From contig NZ_JAPWGL010000003.1 of NCBI RefSeq assembly GCF_027213645.1, positions 62,001 through 126,000 of the forward strand: a stretch of 64,000 nt of DNA, given 5' to 3'. The notes beneath the pieces were generated by a model. That model searched no databases, was not told where the DNA came from, and saw only the letters and a list, made by a program, of their open reading frames with translations. The stretch is from Pedobacter rhodius (lineage in GTDB: Bacteria; Bacteroidota; Bacteroidia; Sphingobacteriales; Sphingobacteriaceae). Below are positions 37,679-46,239 of the stretch, piece after piece. The position numbers and the translations under genes were made by a program. The stretch's first letter is position 1, and each line of letters opens with the position of its first letter.

Positions 37679-38311
37679 TTACCGGCTTTTCAATATACTT
37701 ATAAAAGTATCTCGCTGAATCATTTCTGCGCCTAAACTCATTAAATGATCGTTAGGTAACTGACAATCAATTAAATCAACATCCGTTTTACTTAAAAAAA
37801 TCAGCGCAGCTTTCGAAGCGTTGCTCACATGGCTGAACATACTTTCTCCGCAAAAAACACGGTTAATTTTCAATCCATATAACCCGCCAACCAAATTACC
37901 GTTTAACCACACCTCTACGCTATGGGCGAAACCTTTTTTGTGCAGGTTGATATATGCATCCTGCATTTCCCTGGTAATCCAGGTCGAATCCTGACCTGTT
38001 CTGGGCGTTGTTGCACAATTTTTAATGACTTCTGAAAATGCCTGGTTAATCGTTATTTTAAAAACCCCGTCCTTAATAATTTTCTTCATGCTTTTGCTAA
38101 TTTTTATCTTATCAGGATAAATTACGCAGCGCTGATGTGGCGAATACCAGAGAATTGGTTCGCCTTCACTAAACCATGGAAAAATACCATTTGAATAGGC
38201 TAAAAGCAATCTTTTTAAACTTAAATCGCCTCCTATGGCCAGCAAACCATCGTCTTCTGCCAGGGCAGGATTCGGAAAACTCAGGTCATCATCAGACAAT
38301 TGAAAAAACAT
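37679..38311 (-). CDS. aat: Leucyl/phenylalanyl-tRNA-protein transferase
   Basis: 210 residues from ATG 38311; an upstream in-frame ATG at 38335 adds eight hydrophobic residues and is unlikely, as homologues begin near FQLSDDDLSFPNPALA. The enzyme adds Leu or Phe to proteins with N-terminal Arg/Lys, marking them for ClpS/ClpAP degradation. Landmarks are GLLAIGGDL, YSNGIFPWF, ILWYSPHQRC, WLNGNLVGGLYG and CGESMFS. No clp gene lies beside it. Confidence 0.96.
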   Translation of the reverse strand: MFFQLSDDDLSFPNPALAEDDGLLAIGGDLSLKRLLLAYSNGIFPWFSEGEPILWYSPHQRCVIYPDKIKISKSMKKIIKDGVFKITINQAFSEVIKNCATTPRTGQDSTWITREMQDAYINLHKKGFAHSVEVWLNGNLVGGLYGLKINRVFCGESMFSHVSNASKAALIFLSKTDVDLIDCQLPNDHLMSLGAEMIQRDTFISILKSR

Positions 38312-38385
38312 ACGTAAAAGTAGCAAATGAAACAAAGATTAAACCACTGCGTTTTAATTAAGTCATACTATTAAAAGTTATCATT

Positions 38386-39828
38386 ATGAGTTCGAAAGAT
38401 AATTTCTATAAAGTAAAACATCTTTACAACAGAGCAGGTTTTGGTATATCCTATACAGATTTACACAAATTAAGCAGGAAAAATCTAAGCAAAGTTATTG
38501 ATGGTTTGTTTAAGCAACCCAAAGAAGCAGATGATATTACACTGATTGATACAGTCGCTTCTAAACAACAGCTTCTAATGCAGGCAGGCTTATACGCGAA
38601 GAAAGACTTAACCGACGAGGAAAAAAAGCAACGCCAGGATATTATAAAAATGCAGAATGAAAAAAGCCGCGATTTGAATATTGCCTGGGTGGAGAAAATG
38701 ATAAATACGCCGAATCCGCTGCGAGAGAAGATGACGCTTTTCTGGCATGGTCATTTTGCCTGCAGAAGCAACAATCCAATGTTTGCACAACAGCTTAATA
38801 ATATTCAAAGAACAAATTGTTTAGGCAGTTTTAAAACCTTACTGGTTGAGGTTTCTAAATCGCCTGCCATGTTACAGTATTTAAATAACCAGCAAAACAG
38901 AAAAGGGAAACCTAATGAAAATTTTGCCCGGGAGCTGATGGAATTATTCACTTTAGGACGGGGAAATTATTCGGAGCAGGATATAAAAGAATCAGCACGT
39001 TCTTTTACAGGCTGGATGTACGACAAAGATGGTTCGTTTATTTTCAGACCGAATTTGCACGATACCGGTACAAAAACTTTTTTTGGAAAAATTGGAGACT
39101 TCGATGGCGAAAACATCATTGATATCATTTTAGATAAGCCTGAAACGGCTGAATTCATTTCTCGAAAGGTTTATAAGTTTTTTGTAAACGATACACCAAA
39201 TGAAGCTCACGTAAAGGAATTAGCACTGGCATTTTTCAATTCGAAGTATGATATTTCTGAACTGATGAAGAAAATGTTTACCGCCGACTGGTTTTATGCG
39301 CCAGAAAATGTAGGTACTAAAATTAAATCGCCGGCTGAATTTTTGGTTGGATTAAGCCGTGAGTTTTACGTTACTTATAATAAACCGCAGGTTTTAATTC
39401 AGTTACAAAGCAGTTTGGGTCAATACTTATTTAATCCACCAAATGTAGCCGGTTGGCCGGGCGGACAAAGCTGGATAGATAGTTCTTCGTTAATGTTGCG
39501 CATGCGCATTCCATCTTTAGTTTTAAATGATGGCGAAATAGATTTCAGCGGTAAAGCCGACCCGGAAGATGAAGCCGTAATTGCACAGAGTAAAACGGCC
39601 ACAGCGAACGCAAACATAAAAACGAAACCAAAATCTTTTGTTGATGCGAAGGCAGATTGGCAGAAGTTTTTAGACACGCTGCCAAAAGGAATAACACCGG
39701 TTGAACTTGCGGAATTTTTACTTCAACCAAAACTGACTGATAAAATAACAAAAATGATTAGCAACAATGCGGGCTTGAGAAATACCTCTGTAGAACTTGC
39801 AAGCATGCCCGAATATCAACTTTGTTAA
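38386..39828 (+). CDS. DUF1800 family protein
   Basis: 480 residues. Landmarks are HLYNRAGFG near the start, MTLFWHGHFAC, NENFARELMELFTLG and SARSFTGWMYD, typical of DUF1800. The family is widespread in Bacteroidota and Planctomycetes and almost always precedes a DUF1501 gene, as here (61 bases). Molecular function not settled; the pair is likely exported or envelope-associated, but no clear signal peptide is visible in this protein. Confidence 0.93.
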   Translation: MSSKDNFYKVKHLYNRAGFGISYTDLHKLSRKNLSKVIDGLFKQPKEADDITLIDTVASKQQLLMQAGLYAKKDLTDEEKKQRQDIIKMQNEKSRDLNIAWVEKMINTPNPLREKMTLFWHGHFACRSNNPMFAQQLNNIQRTNCLGSFKTLLVEVSKSPAMLQYLNNQQNRKGKPNENFARELMELFTLGRGNYSEQDIKESARSFTGWMYDKDGSFIFRPNLHDTGTKTFFGKIGDFDGENIIDIILDKPETAEFISRKVYKFFVNDTPNEAHVKELALAFFNSKYDISELMKKMFTADWFYAPENVGTKIKSPAEFLVGLSREFYVTYNKPQVLIQLQSSLGQYLFNPPNVAGWPGGQSWIDSSSLMLRMRIPSLVLNDGEIDFSGKADPEDEAVIAQSKTATANANIKTKPKSFVDAKADWQKFLDTLPKGITPVELAEFLLQPKLTDKITKMISNNAGLRNTSVELASMPEYQLC

Positions 39829-39889
39829 AAGCCCTTAGTACCTAAAGTTAAAAGGCACGATATATAAACAACCATTAAATTTAAAAAAA

Positions 39890-41089
39890 ATGGATAGAAG
39901 AAGTTTTTTAAGAAATACAGGTTTTGTAGCCGCAGGTTCACTTTTCGTTCCGGCATTTATGAAACCTTTGGAGGCAATGGCGCTCGATGAGTTGAACCTG
40001 TATAAAAATTTAGTTGTCGTACAGCTTTCCGGCGGTAATGATGGTCTAAATACGGTTATCCCTTATGGTAACGACATTTACTATCAAAAAAGAAAGGGTA
40101 TCGCCATTAAACCGGAAGAAGTAATTAAGTTAACCGACATGCAGGGCTTGAATCCAAATATGGCAGCATTACAGGAAATTCACGACCAGGGTTGGATGAC
40201 GATTATTAATGATGTGGGTTATCCAAATCCCGATCGATCGCACTTTCGCTCAATGGATATCTGGCAAACGGGAAGTGAAAGTAATCAGTTTCTATCTACC
40301 GGATGGATTGGCCGTTACCTGGATAGCAATTGCCAGACTTGCAAGTTTCCCTATACCGCTATCGAAGTAGATGATTCACTTTCGCTGGCCATGAAGGGGC
40401 AAACTAAAAAAGGTATCGCACTAAAAGATCCTGCAGCATTGTTTCGTAACACCAATGATCCTTTCTTTAAAGCGATGTTACAAAATGACAAAGAACATTT
40501 AGATGAAGATAATTTGGGTTATCTGTACAAAACAATGATCGAAACCTCTTCTTCTGCAAGTTATATTCAAAACACTTCTAAAGTTTATCAAAGTAAAGCC
40601 ACTTACCCACAATCTGGTTTTGCAAATCAGTTGAAAACTGTTTCCAAATTCATTTCATCGGGATTAAAAACTAGGGTTTATTATGTGTCGTTGAGCGGTT
40701 TTGATACACATGTAAATCAAGTTCAGCAACAGGGAAATTTGCTTAAACAATACAGCGAAGGCATGGCCGCTTTCTTGAAAGATTTAAAAACAAACAATAA
40801 ACTTGAAGATACTTTAGTGGTTACGTTTTCTGAGTTCGGGCGGAGGGTTGAACAAAATGCAAGTAATGGTACCGACCATGGAACAGCAAATAACATGTTT
40901 ATCTTCGGAGGCCGGTTGAAGAAACAAGGTATTTTTAACGAAGCACCAAATTTAAGTGATTTAGATACCGGTGATTTGAAATATCAACTCGATTTCAGGC
41001 AGGTTTATGGAACTATTTTAGATAAATGGCTCGATGTAAACAATGCCGACATTTTGAATAAGAAGTTTAATACGTTGGATTTCATTTAA
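39890..41089 (+). CDS. DUF1501 family secreted protein with Tat-type signal
   Basis: 399 residues. The N-terminus has RRSFLRNTGFVAAGSLFVP, a twin-arginine leader. The body has the sulfatase/alkaline-phosphatase-like layout of DUF1501: VVVQLSGGNDGLNTV, a DRSHFRSMDIWQ segment, SGFDTHVNQ, and TFSEFGRRVEQNASNGTDHG. Partner of the DUF1800 gene. The 3' end of the gene is duplicated downstream (see 41066-41195). Function not known. Confidence 0.93.
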   Translation: MDRRSFLRNTGFVAAGSLFVPAFMKPLEAMALDELNLYKNLVVVQLSGGNDGLNTVIPYGNDIYYQKRKGIAIKPEEVIKLTDMQGLNPNMAALQEIHDQGWMTIINDVGYPNPDRSHFRSMDIWQTGSESNQFLSTGWIGRYLDSNCQTCKFPYTAIEVDDSLSLAMKGQTKKGIALKDPAALFRNTNDPFFKAMLQNDKEHLDEDNLGYLYKTMIETSSSASYIQNTSKVYQSKATYPQSGFANQLKTVSKFISSGLKTRVYYVSLSGFDTHVNQVQQQGNLLKQYSEGMAAFLKDLKTNNKLEDTLVVTFSEFGRRVEQNASNGTDHGTANNMFIFGGRLKKQGIFNEAPNLSDLDTGDLKYQLDFRQVYGTILDKWLDVNNADILNKKFNTLDFI

Positions 41090-41195
41090 GGTTTAAAAGG
41101 TTTCCCGCAGATTTTCGCGGAAAAAATGTGCTTAATACCTTGGATTTTATTTCATGCCCTATAGGTTTCCCGCAGATTTTCGCGGAAGACAAATA
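41066..41195. repeat. 65-bp tandem duplication spanning the 3' end of the DUF1501 gene
   Basis: The segment starting TTAATACGTTGGATTTCATT (41067) recurs at 41132 as TTAATACCTTGGATTTTATT, and GGTTTCCCGCAGATTTTCGC occurs at 41099 and 41164, both offset by exactly 65 bases. An inverted piece (AAATCTGCGGGAAA) follows at 41217. Confidence 0.9.
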
Positions 41196-41242
41196 GCGAG
41201 AATAAGTTAGTTTAGCAAATCTGCGGGAAATGAATAATCTTG

Positions 41243-41596
41243 CTATTTTCTTTTTAGCAGGTATTTTGTATAACTCGAATCCTTTCCGTTTTGAACTTCT
41301 CTTGCCTGAAAAATTTCATATCCATAATTTTTCATTTTATTTGCACAATCCAATAAAGAATTAAACCCTATCCTTTTCCCATTGTCATCTCTGATTAAGT
41401 TGTCGTCACTGTAATCAACTTTTTGTCCGTATTCAAGTCTTATTCCAATTTTATTACTAAAAGGCTGGGTGTCTTCAGAGATTTCAATGTAAGGCGAATT
41501 AATATCAGTTAATTTAACTTTGTTAACATTTTGAGCTTTTGCTCCGGAAAAAGCAAAGCAGGCAACAGCTGTAGCCAGGACAAATAATTTTTTCAT
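41243..41596 (-). CDS. Small secreted hypothetical protein
   Basis: 117 residues with a signal peptide (cleavage near GAKAQ). The mature ~95 residues are polar with no known motif; the C-terminus is basic (KYLLKRK). Stand-alone gene, not recognised. Confidence 0.8.
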   Translation of the reverse strand: MKKLFVLATAVACFAFSGAKAQNVNKVKLTDINSPYIEISEDTQPFSNKIGIRLEYGQKVDYSDDNLIRDDNGKRIGFNSLLDCANKMKNYGYEIFQAREVQNGKDSSYTKYLLKRK

Positions 41597-41704
41597 AATA
41601 AGGTTTTCTTTTGTGTGTAATCTAAAATAAGAAAATATATGCTTTAAGCTTTTGCCTTATTTGTAACAAAATTGATTTCCTGCTATCTTAAAATAAAAGC
41701 AACA

Positions 41705-42073
41705 ATGAATTTTTTAGGCAACATCATTTGGATTATTTTCGGTGGGATTTTCATTTTCTTTGAATACCTAATCGGTGGATTAATCCTTTGCCTAACCATT
41801 ATCGGCATCCCATTTGGTATTCAATGCTTTAAATTCGCTGTTGTGGGCTTGGCACCATTTGGTGTTAAAATAACCGATACTTCATCGAACACAGGTTGTC
41901 TTTCTACAATTATGAACATCATCTGGATTTGTTGCGGAGGCATCTGGATAGCATTAACACACTTCTTTTTTGGTATTTTGCTTTGCCTGACAATTGTCGG
42001 GATTCCTTTCGGTCGCCAGCATTTTAAATTAATGAACCTGGCTTTTACACCATTCGGGAAGTCGATAACTTAA
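41705..42073 (+). CDS. YccF domain inner-membrane protein
   Basis: 122 residues from ATG 41705; the longer frame begins at TTG 41672 and is less likely. Two copies of the YccF pattern IIFGGIFIF ... LCLTIIGIPFGIQCFK and ICCGGIWIA ... LCLTIVGIPFGRQHFK give four membrane helices. Function unknown. Its stop TAA shares TTAA with the stop of the facing gene. Confidence 0.93.
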   Translation: MNFLGNIIWIIFGGIFIFFEYLIGGLILCLTIIGIPFGIQCFKFAVVGLAPFGVKITDTSSNTGCLSTIMNIIWICCGGIWIALTHFFFGILLCLTIVGIPFGRQHFKLMNLAFTPFGKSIT

Positions 42074-43044
42074 CTAATCAGTCCGATTGTTTTTGAATGT
42101 TCAATAGCTTCATTGCTGTTATTAAAAAGGCAGGTATAAACATTATTAACTTCCACCTTTTTTAAAAGCATTTTTGTTTCGTTCGCTCTTTCCGGACGAA
42201 TATTTCTAATGTAAATCGCTTCGATATTTTTTGGATATTTTTCTGCTATGGAAGTATAAATTTCCGGATCCTGCTGTGAGTTATCGCCAAAAAAAATAAA
42301 TTTTTGATTTGGAAAAGCATCTAAAATCCGCATCACCCGGAGCAGTTTACCTTCGTGTCCTGTTTTACCGGTTTTAACCAAATCCTTCCATCTTTTTAAA
42401 GTGTTAAGCAAAAAAGCTCCATTTGGTAAATTATTAAATTTAAATGTTTCCAGCAGGTAATCATATAAGTTCCATTCGCTACTGCTTACATAGAAAAAGG
42501 GATTTGGTTGTTCTGCCTTTGTGTGTGCAAATGCAAGTTGCCGATAGTGTTTTGCGGCATCAGGAAAAGTTTTCCTCGTATGTGGGTTTTTAATAAAAAG
42601 CTCCCGTAATCGTCTTCCAATTGTTGCCGAATGTGAAATCATAACAGTATCATCCACATCAGATATAAAAGCATACTGGGTGATATGCGGAACATAAATT
42701 TCACCTTCGCCTGAATTTAAAATATTTCCATTTTCATCAATTGCCTCAACCATTACCGCATGCCAGCCTGCTGCTACCTCTTTTTCTGCCTCAAATTCAA
42801 ACTTAAAGAAACCATCTGCTTCGGTTTTATTATATATGGTTTGCGTTGAAAACTGAAGCCTTATTTGCACAAAAGGATAAGGTTTGAGTACAAAAAGCTT
42901 GAACAGGTGAATGATGTTCACGAATAAATTGTTACTGTATATCTGGTTAGTTTTTGCTTTATGTTTAAAAACATGCCCATAAACCACTAAATTGTGTGTG
43001 TGGCCATAACCATGATATACTTTAACGCTAACCGATTTATTCAT
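42070..43044 (-). CDS. App1-type phosphatidate phosphatase domain protein (DUF2183)
   Basis: 324 residues from ATG 43044 (in-frame ATG-like 43089 is less likely). The first ~125 residues are beta-rich. From 130 the catalytic domain has ISDVDDTVMIS (DxDxT), FYVSSSEWNLYD and FFGDNSQQDPEIY, the marks of the App1/LNS2 phosphatidate phosphatases. It would make diacylglycerol from phosphatidate. A diacylglycerol kinase-like gene diverges 61 bases away. No signal peptide is seen. Confidence 0.9.
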   Translation of the reverse strand: MNKSVSVKVYHGYGHTHNLVVYGHVFKHKAKTNQIYSNNLFVNIIHLFKLFVLKPYPFVQIRLQFSTQTIYNKTEADGFFKFEFEAEKEVAAGWHAVMVEAIDENGNILNSGEGEIYVPHITQYAFISDVDDTVMISHSATIGRRLRELFIKNPHTRKTFPDAAKHYRQLAFAHTKAEQPNPFFYVSSSEWNLYDYLLETFKFNNLPNGAFLLNTLKRWKDLVKTGKTGHEGKLLRVMRILDAFPNQKFIFFGDNSQQDPEIYTSIAEKYPKNIEAIYIRNIRPERANETKMLLKKVEVNNVYTCLFNNSNEAIEHSKTIGLIS

Positions 43045-43105
43045 TATAATTAAAACAGAGTTTGTAATAAGTTGTTTTGATGTTACCAAAAGAGGTTAAT
43101 CTGCC

Positions 43106-43960
43106 ATGAAATTACTGTTCATTATTAACCCGGGTTCGGGTAGCCACAATATCAATCTGAAGGAAGTAATTTCTAATCATTTCGAGAAAAATCCAATTGA
43201 AACTGATCTTTTCGAATTACCTGATGATTGTTCTATTGATAAAATAAAACACGAAATAAGTCGCTCAAAAGCCGATAAAGTTATTGCCGTTGGTGGCGAT
43301 GGAACGTTAAAATTGGTTGCCGAGTGCTTATTAAATTCGGAAACGCCAATCGGCATAATTCCAGCAGGTTCTGCAAATGGAATGGCAAAGGAATTGGGAA
43401 TTCCAACGGATATCACGGAAGCATTAAATTTCCTGGAAACAGGAACGCCGAAGAAAATTCATGTGGTTAAAATTAACGATGAGATTTGCATCCACCTGGC
43501 CGATTTAGGTTTTAATGCCTACCTTGTAAATAAGTTCGATACCTTACCGGAACGTGGTATGTGGGGTTATGCGAAGGCAACCTGGCATGCCCTGTGGAAC
43601 CATAAAAGAATGGATGTTGAACTGAAACTTAAGGATGAAACTGTAAAATCGAAAGCGGCAATGGTTGCAATAGCGAATGCAACGATGTACGGCACCGGCT
43701 TAAAGATAAATCCCGACGGAAAATTAGATGATGAATTGTTCGAAATCATTCTGGTGAAAGACTATTCTTATCTGGAGATTCTTAAAATCTGGATAACCAA
43801 ACTGCCGTTTAATCCAAAGAAAATAGAAGTTTTTCAAACTTCAGAAGTGAAAATATACTCTAAGTACAAAGCACATTTCCAGGTAGATGGTGAGTATATC
43901 GGTAAGCTAAATAAGGTTGAGGCAACAATTATACCTGCAGCAATTTCGGTGATTGTTTAA
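43106..43960 (+). CDS. Diacylglycerol kinase family lipid kinase (YegS/DgkB-like)
   Basis: 284 residues. NPGSGSHN at 9-16, AVGGDGTLKLVAE (nucleotide loop GGDGT) and IIPAGSANGMAKELGIP are the family signatures; the C-terminal half is the beta-sandwich lid. It phosphorylates diacylglycerol or a sphingosine-like lipid. Sphingobacteriaceae make sphingolipids, so a long-chain base kinase is an alternative. Diverges from the App1 gene, whose reaction is the reverse. Confidence 0.93.
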   Translation: MKLLFIINPGSGSHNINLKEVISNHFEKNPIETDLFELPDDCSIDKIKHEISRSKADKVIAVGGDGTLKLVAECLLNSETPIGIIPAGSANGMAKELGIPTDITEALNFLETGTPKKIHVVKINDEICIHLADLGFNAYLVNKFDTLPERGMWGYAKATWHALWNHKRMDVELKLKDETVKSKAAMVAIANATMYGTGLKINPDGKLDDELFEIILVKDYSYLEILKIWITKLPFNPKKIEVFQTSEVKIYSKYKAHFQVDGEYIGKLNKVEATIIPAAISVIV

Positions 43961-44346
43961 AATAATCTTTTATGGATTTTGATGGTAAAGAACAACCTGA
44001 AAAATTCTGCAATAAAACATAGTTTAAACAGAATATCGAACCAGCTTTGGTTTAAGTTTAACAGTTCTGGCAATAAGGTTATAAAACCTATAGAAAATAT
44101 CCAAACGATTAACCGAAAAGGGAATTGAATGTAGTAGGCAATGAAACCAAATTTTTTATTAAGCAATAATCCTATAGCAGAAACAAATAACAGTAAAAAA
44201 ATTGGGATGGTGAGCACAACCCTTACCTGTGATAAAATCTGATTAGGGATTTCTTTCAGATGTGTGATGATTTCCCAGAAAGGTTTTGCTAAAAGACCGA
44301 TACTAATAACATCTAAAAGCGCAAAAATTCGAATGGTTAACCGCAT
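43957..44346 (-). CDS. Small integral membrane protein
   Basis: 129 residues, four membrane helices, Phe/Ile/Leu-rich, no known motif. Its stop shares TTAA with that of the lipid kinase gene; its ATG overlaps the stop of the TonB-domain gene (TAATG). Confidence 0.75.
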   Translation of the reverse strand: MRLTIRIFALLDVISIGLLAKPFWEIITHLKEIPNQILSQVRVVLTIPIFLLLFVSAIGLLLNKKFGFIAYYIQFPFRLIVWIFSIGFITLLPELLNLNQSWFDILFKLCFIAEFFRLFFTIKIHKRLF

Positions 44347-45002
44347 TATTTACAATATTTGGCAAGATAATCATCTGCTTTATCGCTTCCCAGATTTTTT
44401 ACGAGATTAAAATCTTCGCAGGCACCTTGCTTATCGCCTTGTTTTATTTTTTTTAGTGCCGTTTTAAGTACACCATCCAGGTACTCATCATCAATTCCAA
44501 GCTGAGATTTTATGGCTAATATTTGTGCTTCCTGTCCGGGTTTTGCCTGTGCTTTATTTTTGTAAAAGTTAATTACCGCATTTGTTAATCCCTCTTCTGC
44601 CTGATAAGCTGCAATAGAAGCTTTAATTTCAGCATTGCTTTTGCCTTCACAATTGTAGCCGGATAATTTAAAATTCACCGGAACAACGACTGAAATTGTG
44701 GTATCGTAACCTGCCGGAACCTGCCATTTACCGCTACTCATTCTAACCAATCGAAGTGCTTCATCATCTAAATCGGAAATAATTCCCCTGGTAATTTTCG
44801 ATGCGTAAACTTTCCCGGTTTGATCTAACTTAAAACTTACATTAACAGTTCCCTGAATACAATTTTGCTTCGAAAACTGAGGATAAATGGTATTGTTTTT
44901 AAGGAACGAAGCAAAACCAGATGGTCCGCTTTTAAACTGCACCTGCGCCATTGCCAGGCTGCTGAACAAAACAAAACCAAGAATTAATAACTTCTTCATC
45001 AC
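44346..45002 (-). CDS. Secreted TonB C-terminal domain protein with helical tail
   Basis: 218 residues. Signal peptide (MAQ near residue 19), a TonB C-terminal-like domain (about 25-115: NTIYPQFSKQNCIQGTVNV ... VVPVNFKL), then a ~100-residue helical tail like a TPR-type unit (KQGDKQGACEDFNLVKNLG). It has no membrane anchor, so it is not an energy transducer. Coupled to the small membrane protein gene by a one-base overlap. Confidence 0.85.
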   Translation of the reverse strand: MMKKLLILGFVLFSSLAMAQVQFKSGPSGFASFLKNNTIYPQFSKQNCIQGTVNVSFKLDQTGKVYASKITRGIISDLDDEALRLVRMSSGKWQVPAGYDTTISVVVPVNFKLSGYNCEGKSNAEIKASIAAYQAEEGLTNAVINFYKNKAQAKPGQEAQILAIKSQLGIDDEYLDGVLKTALKKIKQGDKQGACEDFNLVKNLGSDKADDYLAKYCK

Positions 45003-45039
45003 CCTAATTTACTGAAAATAAGCTGAAAACCTACTTAGT

Positions 45040-45726
45040 TTAATAAAACGAATATTTTAGAATTAAGTTTGGATCAGGACAGTTTGCCAGGTATTTATCG
45101 CGCTCGCTGAATTTACAAACACCAGGATAATCACCTTTTAAATCTTTTATGTCTAAAACTAGCTGAAAATGAAGGTGTGGTGGCCAGTATCCGTTTTCTT
45201 CTTTTACGCCAAGTTCAGCAATCTTTTTCCCTGCACCTATAACCTTGCCCTCTTCCAAACCATTTAACGACGCCAAACTTAGATGGCCATAAAGTGCATA
45301 AAATTCAAAGCCCTCCATGTTGTAGGCAAGAATTATCGTTGCGCCATAATCGCCGAAGTTATTGTTGTTCGCGAAGCTATGAACTTTAGCATCGTAAAAA
45401 TTATAAATTGATGTTTCGGCCGGACCCCAAACATCAACACCTAAATGTAAGCGGCGGGGTTCTTCGCCGGTATTGAAATGAGCACTTCTGGAATAAATCG
45501 TTCTATGCTCATTATAACCGCCAATACCATAACGGGCATCATTATCTGCCAGTTTCTGATTTACCCATGCAGAAAACAAATCCGTTTTATCCAGAATTTC
45601 ATCTGTTAATTCGGTATTGGCTGAAGTAAAATCAAGCGGCAAAAGTTTATCAGAATTTTTGTTAAAATCGACTACTTTTTGAATAGATAAGGCATTGGCT
45701 TTAATAACCTCTTTGAAAGTTCTCAT
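45040..45726 (-). CDS. M23 family metallopeptidase
   Basis: 228 residues from ATG 45726; a longer frame reaches into the preceding rbfA and is rejected. Zinc ligands are His94 and Asp98 (HLGVDVWG) and His186 (PPHLHF, 183-187), with YGHLS (His148) between. All four M23 positions are present, so it is likely an active glycylglycine-type endopeptidase or peptidoglycan hydrolase. No signal peptide is visible, which is odd for a cell-wall enzyme. 25 bases after rbfA. Confidence 0.9.
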   Translation of the reverse strand: MRTFKEVIKANALSIQKVVDFNKNSDKLLPLDFTSANTELTDEILDKTDLFSAWVNQKLADNDARYGIGGYNEHRTIYSRSAHFNTGEEPRRLHLGVDVWGPAETSIYNFYDAKVHSFANNNNFGDYGATIILAYNMEGFEFYALYGHLSLASLNGLEEGKVIGAGKKIAELGVKEENGYWPPHLHFQLVLDIKDLKGDYPGVCKFSERDKYLANCPDPNLILKYSFY

Positions 45727-45751
45727 TAATTTCTGCGCTAAAACAGCGAAA

Positions 45752-46132
45752 CTATTCTTCACTGTCTTCTTCTTTTTGCCTTGGTTCTTTAGCAATCTTT
45801 TCGAAAAGACTGTCCATACGTTCAACATATTCATTTGTATCATCTACAAAGAATGTGAGTTCGGGCACAACTCTTACCTGGTGACGTATTCTTCCACCCA
45901 ATTTATACCTGATTTCGCCACTGTGGGCATTTACAGTATTAATGGAAAGCGTTGTGTTATTCGTATTAAAAAAGCTCAAATAAACTTTGGCAACGGCTAA
46001 ATCCGGCGAAACCCGCACACGTGTTATAGTAACCAAAGTATTTGGCAAAAACGAACCGCCTTCGCGCTGAAAAACCTGTGCCAATTCTTCCTGTAGTACT
46101 CCTGCAAATTTCTGCTGACGTTTACTTTCCAT
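45752..46132 (-). CDS. rbfA: Ribosome-binding factor A
   Basis: 126 residues. KH-like fold with ESKRQQKFAGVLQEELAQVF at the N-terminus and IRHQVRVVPELTFFVDDT near 80-95, the standard RbfA landmarks. It helps mature the 30S subunit, needed in cold. Acidic tail (KEEDSEE). Followed by the M23 gene. Confidence 0.95.
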   Translation of the reverse strand: MESKRQQKFAGVLQEELAQVFQREGGSFLPNTLVTITRVRVSPDLAVAKVYLSFFNTNNTTLSINTVNAHSGEIRYKLGGRIRHQVRVVPELTFFVDDTNEYVERMDSLFEKIAKEPRQKEEDSEE

Positions 46133-46146
46133 AATATTTTTTCTTC

Positions 46147-46234
46147 GTTATTGCGAGGCAGGAAGCAATCCTAAAACGCTTAATTTTGAATAGCGATTGT
46201 TGTAAGATTGCTTCGTCCCTCGCAATGACGGTTG
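46147..46234. repeat. GTCATTGCGAGG-type palindromic element, copy 2
   Basis: Left arm TTATTGCGAGGCAGGAAGCAATC and right arm GATTGCTTCGTCCCTCGCAATGAC are inverted copies around a ~40-base centre. It separates hflX from rbfA. Confidence 0.92.
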
Positions 46235-46239
46235 ATTAA

